NCBI GenBank assembly: GCA_030035585.1
Contig: CM057471.1
Span: 67,790,319-67,854,318, forward strand
Length of the DNA stretch: 64,000 bases
Direction of reading: 5' to 3'
DNA from: Dugong dugon
Taxonomy: Eukaryota > Chordata > Mammalia > Sirenia > Dugongidae
The position numbers and the translations under genes are program-made. Below the pieces are notes generated by a model that saw only the letters and a list, made by a program, of their open reading frames with translations, was not told the origin of the DNA and made no database searches. Positions 1 through 64,000 of the stretch are shown here, one piece after another. Within the stretch, counting starts at the first letter, position 1; every line of letters starts with the position of its first letter.

Positions 1-32070
<32,070 letters not shown>

Positions 32071-33475
32071 GGGTGAGACACTGGGTGTTTGAGGGTTAGG
32101 AAACTCTTACAGGAGGTAAGAGTGGAGTTAGGCCTCAAAAGACAAAAGCATCTCACCAGGCAGAGGTGGGGGAGGGAATTCTAGGCCTCAAAACATGAGT
32201 GTATGGAGGAAATAGCTGAAGAGCAGAAAGACCATCAGAGTACCTGGGGCCCAGTTATGCTCTGCTACATGTTTCAGGAAGAGTAGGGGCATGGGCAGAT
32301 ACATGTTTGAGAAAGCTCATTCAGGTGGCCAGCCCATCCTGTCTGCTCATTTGTGGGCCGCCCATATCCCCACCCATAGGGATGAGGCTCCCAGGCCCTC
32401 TTTGCTGTCTGTGCTCTCTGCAGCAAGAGGAGATAAGGATGCTTCCCTAGCCCTCCAGACCCCCCTCCTCACCAGATCTGCCCTCCAAGACCCCACAACA
32501 CCCAGCCACTGAACAGAAGCAGGCCAAGACACAGACCCTAACTTCATGCCTGCAGGAGGACATGATCATTGGTGGACAGGTCCCTCCCCCACCTTCTCGC
32601 CACCGCATTGAGGCTGGGAAAGTGCTCACCAAGGGGCCCAGCCCATGGCAGGTGCCGGGCACAGGCTGGGCCAGGTGCTGCAGGCCACAGTGGCGATCCC
32701 TTTGCCACTCACAGGTTCCAGGCTGGAGGGCATTTTTTTCTGGGATCCACACTCCTGGCCAACCCCTTCTCGGGTTAAGAGGGGTAAGATCCAGAAGGAC
32801 CAGTCTGCTTAAGGCTTTTCCAGTCCTTAGGGTTCTTGTGTTCAGGAATGTGGGGACTCAGCAGAAATTCTCATCCCTGCAGCTGTGCCCTGGCCCAGAG
32901 AAAGGAGTGCATACGCCAGTCAGCCCTGGCACACAAGTCTGACTCAGATATGGGGCCTGCCCTCAGGGAGGTCCCCCATGTTGAGACCAAGAGACTGAGA
33001 AGAATATTTGCAACACTGTGTGATAAGTGCTGTGTCAGGTATGTAGGGTCCTGTGGGAACAGGGAGGTGTGTGTAACTGCAGGGGAGACGAAGTGGTAGT
33101 GACACAGCTGACCTGCACTGACGACAAGGGGAGCTCCTGGGTAGATAAGCAGGACGACGGTGTTTGCGGTGGAAGAAATGGTTGTCAACACTTGACTTGA
33201 GGAGAAGTGATAGGAGCGGAGACACTAGATTGGGGCCAGGCCAGAAAGTTTGAAGATGATGCAGAATCACTGGAGAGTTTTTAAGCCAACTTTGGGAAGC
33301 GCCCTGTTGATCCTTTAAGATGGAAGATTGAGAGGACAAGAAATGAGGGTCTGAGCAGAGGTCATAGTAGAGGAAGGGAGTGAGAAAGGCGGCCAGATTT
33401 GAGAAAAAATCCTGGTCAGTACAATTTAGAAAACACCAGGAAGATCAATGTGGGCATCTCTAGCACAGGGTTTCT

Positions 33476-33698
33476 CAGCCTCTGAACTACTGCCATCTGG
33501 GGCTGGATCACTGTTGTGAGGGGCTGCTGTCCTGTGCACTGTAGGATGATTGGCAGCATTCCTGGCATCTACTCACTAGATGTCAGTAGTAACCACTTTG
33601 CCCCAGTTGTCACAACCAAAAAATGTCTCCAGATACTGCCAGATGTTCCCGGGGTGGGGTGGGGTGGGGGCAGAATCACCCCTGGTTGAGAACCACTG
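33476..33698. mobile_element. Nonautonomous hAT DNA transposon (MER5-like)
   Basis: Ends cagggtttctcagcctc and ggttgagaaccactg are imperfect inverted repeats. Internal text tcacaaccaaaaaatgtctc and tcctgtgcactgtaggatga is typical of this short mammalian hAT group. Flanking octamers ctctagca and ttctcaca agree at 5 of 8, a weak target duplication. No coding capacity. Confidence 0.8.
33651..33670 (+). other. G-quadruplex motif, four G-tracts with single-T loops
   Basis: Exactly GGGG-T-GGGG-T-GGGG-T-GGGGG, a near-ideal intramolecular quadruplex sequence, inside the hAT element. The loops of one base predict high stability. Confidence 0.85.
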
Positions 33699-34669
33699 TT
33701 CTCACATGAGAGACTGTCCGAGTAATGCACAGATTTAGGGCTAGATGGAAGCCTAGGGACTGCCGCTTTTCTAGAGGGAGGAAAGAAAGAAGACACACAG
33801 GACAGAGGAAGACTGATGTCCAGAGATGAGGACGAGCAAGGGCAGAACTAAAAAAGCTCACTGGATTTGGCAGTTGGGAGCTTGCTGGTGACCCCGGGGA
33901 GAGCAAACTCTGAGGCTGGTACATGCAATGGAGAGACCAGATTGCAGTGGGTGAGGAGTGGGAGGTGAAGCAGCAGAAGACACCAAGTGTAGATGTTTGA
34001 AGAAGCTGGGGGTGGTGGAGGGACTGTGGTCGGGAAGAAGAGCAGAGCAGGCAGCTGTGTGTTGGGAGACTGGATTCTGGACTGTGACACACAAGGCTGC
34101 TCACGAGACAGTGGGGATACATGACAGGCCGAGGACTGTCTAGCAGGCCCTGCCACCACCTGAGCTGATCTCCAGAGCCGTGTTCATCATTTTCACGGGG
34201 AAGCAGGTGCAGAATGAAAGGCAAGAGGTAGCTGGCTCCAACTCTCCGCAGGATTGTTGCCTTTCCCTCTCCTCTGAACACCAAGTCCCGGTGGCAGGAG
34301 GTAAGCCATGAGATGAGTGAAGGAAAGCAAACTCGGCGGGAGATGATAATCCCAGCGTCCCACTCCCAGCTCTGAAACTGACCCAACAGTTGTGAAAACC
34401 AGAGCTATGCAGAGGGGAGTCCCCCGTGGCCTGAGAGAGTGGCCCCACCTCTCAGCCTAGATCCTCACCTGTCTGGTGGCTCTTTACAGGATTATAGGGC
34501 CTCACTTGCTCAGAGGTGTGCATGTTTCTTAAAATGGAATTTAAATCCTCTTTGAAGATTCATTTGGGGTGATGAGAGAATAGCAAAGATGAAGAAGCAA
34601 GACGTGAGGACTGCGCCCAGACAGAATGCCTGCAGAGCTTGCTGCTCCTGGGCCAGAAGGACTGAGCAC

Positions 34670-35130
34670 CAAGTTCTCTACCCTTCCCCTGTTTTATAAG
34701 TGAAAAAAATCAGGGCCCAGAGAGGGGACCCTGGCCCAGGCCAGACATCTGGGATGTTAACCCATACCTCTAACTCCCAATAACCAGCAGGGCACTTGCT
34801 TTAAGATAATTGTGTGGGTAGCAGATGGATATAAAACTGTCACGTCACCTCATTACAAGCAGCACATGTGGGACTTGGGCCAAGACCGTGGATTCAAGGC
34901 ACCTCCTTTGAAACGCCCCTTAAGCCTATGCGTTCTTCTCTTTATCTGGGTGATGGGTCCAGTGCCTCTCTCTTAGGGGATGCCATGCTACTGCTTAGCT
35001 CTTAACTCTTCTCGTGCATTCTTCTCCCTGCAATCACCAGTACACTCCTATGAGTTGTGATGTTATTCCCAGATTTGAAAATAAAGGTGAAAGGCTTGCT
35101 CATGATCCCGTTTCTTACCACATAACCACC
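34670..35130 (-). repeat. Two antisense MIR pieces
   Basis: ccctgttttataagtgaaaa, then cccagagaggggaccctggc (34,685-34,745), and ttcccagatttgaaaataaa, then aggcttgctcatgatcccg (35,065-35,110). Confidence 0.5.
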
Positions 35131-35539
35131 ACCTCCACCTTCTCTTCTAGGTTCCCAAAAGCAGGAAAAACAATGCTCCTTCCCATCATTCCCAACTCAA
35201 TATATTAACTACTTCCTGTGGGGTAAGCCCTGTGTCCGTGGACAGGAAGGTCTGGCTCCTCCTCAAGCTGAGAAAGGCAAAACCTGCAATGAGGATGGAA
35301 GCCACACACCTGGCCTGGCCAGCTCTTCTTTCACTCAGTTCAGGGTGGTTCCAGTGTGCAGGGAGGAAGTGGGGCCCTGAGTTACAAAGTGGGTCAGAAA
35401 CATCCACTGCCTCTGTCGGTACAGCTCCCCCCTTACCTGCAGGGCAGCAGCAACAAGTCTGGGCCTGCCTCCCTCGAAGACCACCTCCTTGGACTGGGAG
35501 TGCCTTCTTTGTTGTCATCACTCGGGGTGGGTTAAGGCC

Positions 35540-35720
35540 TCGCTGTGGTCTTCAGCTCTGGATTCAAATCCCTGCTGTCACTTGAAAGTTCTATACCCTT
35601 GGGCACATCATTTGATCTCTGAGCCTTGGTTTCATTGTGTGTGACGTGTAGGGAATGCCAACCTCTGGCAACAGGTGTGAGGCTTAAGAATGAGGTATGT
35701 GAAAAGCACCTGATAAATTC
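35540..35720 (+). repeat. MIR SINE
   Basis: cagctctggattcaaatccc, then cccttgggcacatcatttga, then tctgagccttggtttcattg. Sense MIR. Confidence 0.75.
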
Positions 35721-36094
35721 TAAGATTCAGGATTCAGCACTCACTCAACATTTTTTAACTTACCACTCATTGTGTCAGGCTGCCAGGGTTAAAGTTAAAC
35801 AGTGAGTCTTAACATTTCCACACCATTAGCAGAGAACCAGAATTTTAAGGACCATAAACAGGAACACGGGTTACGTCCAGGCCTCTCCGCCCACCCCTGG
35901 CCATCACCAGGAGCCACTCTGCAACCCTTCAAGCTTCCTTGGCTCCTCTCCCTTGGCATGAAGGGAAGATCCCATAACACGCACTGAGCTGGAGCATCCG
36001 GAGGGCCAGGAAAGAGAGGCCTGCGCTTTAATCTTTCATCACAGATCCTTCACTTAGCCAGGCAGAGTAGGTCCTGCACCAAACAGTTCAGCCC

Positions 36095-64000
<27,906 letters not shown>

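Larger units (their letters stand above)
33190..34110 (-). repeat. L2 LINE fragment, antisense, split by a hAT insertion
   Basis: Left part 33,190-33,440 (gaagatgatgcagaatcact, then ggagagtttttaagccaact). Right part about 33,810-34,110 (cactggatttggcagttggg, then gagaccagattgcagtgggt). Both read as antisense L2, with the hAT at 33,476-33,698 between them. Confidence 0.65.
32071..36094. other. Intergenic gap between convergent RABGAP1 and STRBP
   Basis: About 4 kb, richer in GC than the flanks, with no exon signal. Contents: L2 antisense debris at about 32,085-32,260, 33,190-33,440 and 33,810-34,110; a hAT at 33,476-33,698; MIR pieces near 34,670-34,780, 35,030-35,130 and 35,540-35,720. Nothing recognised at 32,270-33,180 or 34,120-34,660. 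The 236-codon minus-strand frame at 33,676-34,386 is repeat-derived. Confidence 0.75.

Noticed and set aside
33676..34386. 236-codon minus-strand ORF
   Set aside because: Runs through antisense L2 debris and into the hAT end; the composition is repeat-derived and no domain is recognisable.

Overview
This window is vertebrate nuclear DNA, from a placental mammal of the Afrotheria. The genes are split into short GT-AG exons separated by kilobase introns, and the background is old mammalian L2, MIR, L1 and hAT repeats. The lineage call rests on several copies of a tRNA-derived SINE with a gagccctggtgg-like head and an internal tcctatagggt/gagtcggaatcgactc block. I recognise this as the AfroSINE/PSINE type of elephants and their relatives. 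Elephant is most likely; hyrax or sirenian cannot be excluded from this window.

Layout. Positions 1 to about 32,070 (+ strand) hold the 3' half of RABGAP1, a Rab GTPase-activating protein. Twelve coding exons encode the rest of the TBC domain (five exons, 969-7418) and the C-terminal coiled coil (seven exons, 18384-30155), followed by a 3' UTR of 1.6-1.9 kb. Positions 32,070-36,095 are a short intergenic gap of L2, MIR and hAT debris. Positions about 36,095-64,000 (- strand) hold the 3' part of STRBP, a double-stranded RNA-binding protein. Two exons encode its second dsRBD, three encode the RG/YG-rich tail, and a long 3' UTR region follows. The genes meet tail to tail, matching the human chromosome 9 order RABGAP1 - MIR600HG/STRBP. 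At 38,159-38,258 lies the orthologous position of human mir-600, recognisable on its outer flanks but with its mature arm decayed.

No promoter, CpG island, first exon, CRISPR array or free-standing RNA gene is visible. GPR21, which sits in a more upstream RABGAP1 intron in human, is not present. The two genes are not known to act in one pathway: RABGAP1 acts on Rab GTPases at Golgi and centrosome membranes, and STRBP binds structured RNA, notably in male germ cells. I found no sign of a new multigene system. The points most worth checking are the decayed mir-600 locus, a nested SINE cluster with a perfect 14-bp target duplication, a tRNA-Gly-headed SINE, a hAT element that grew an internal 36-bp repeat, a possible poison exon in RABGAP1, and the long repeat-poor STRBP 3' UTR.
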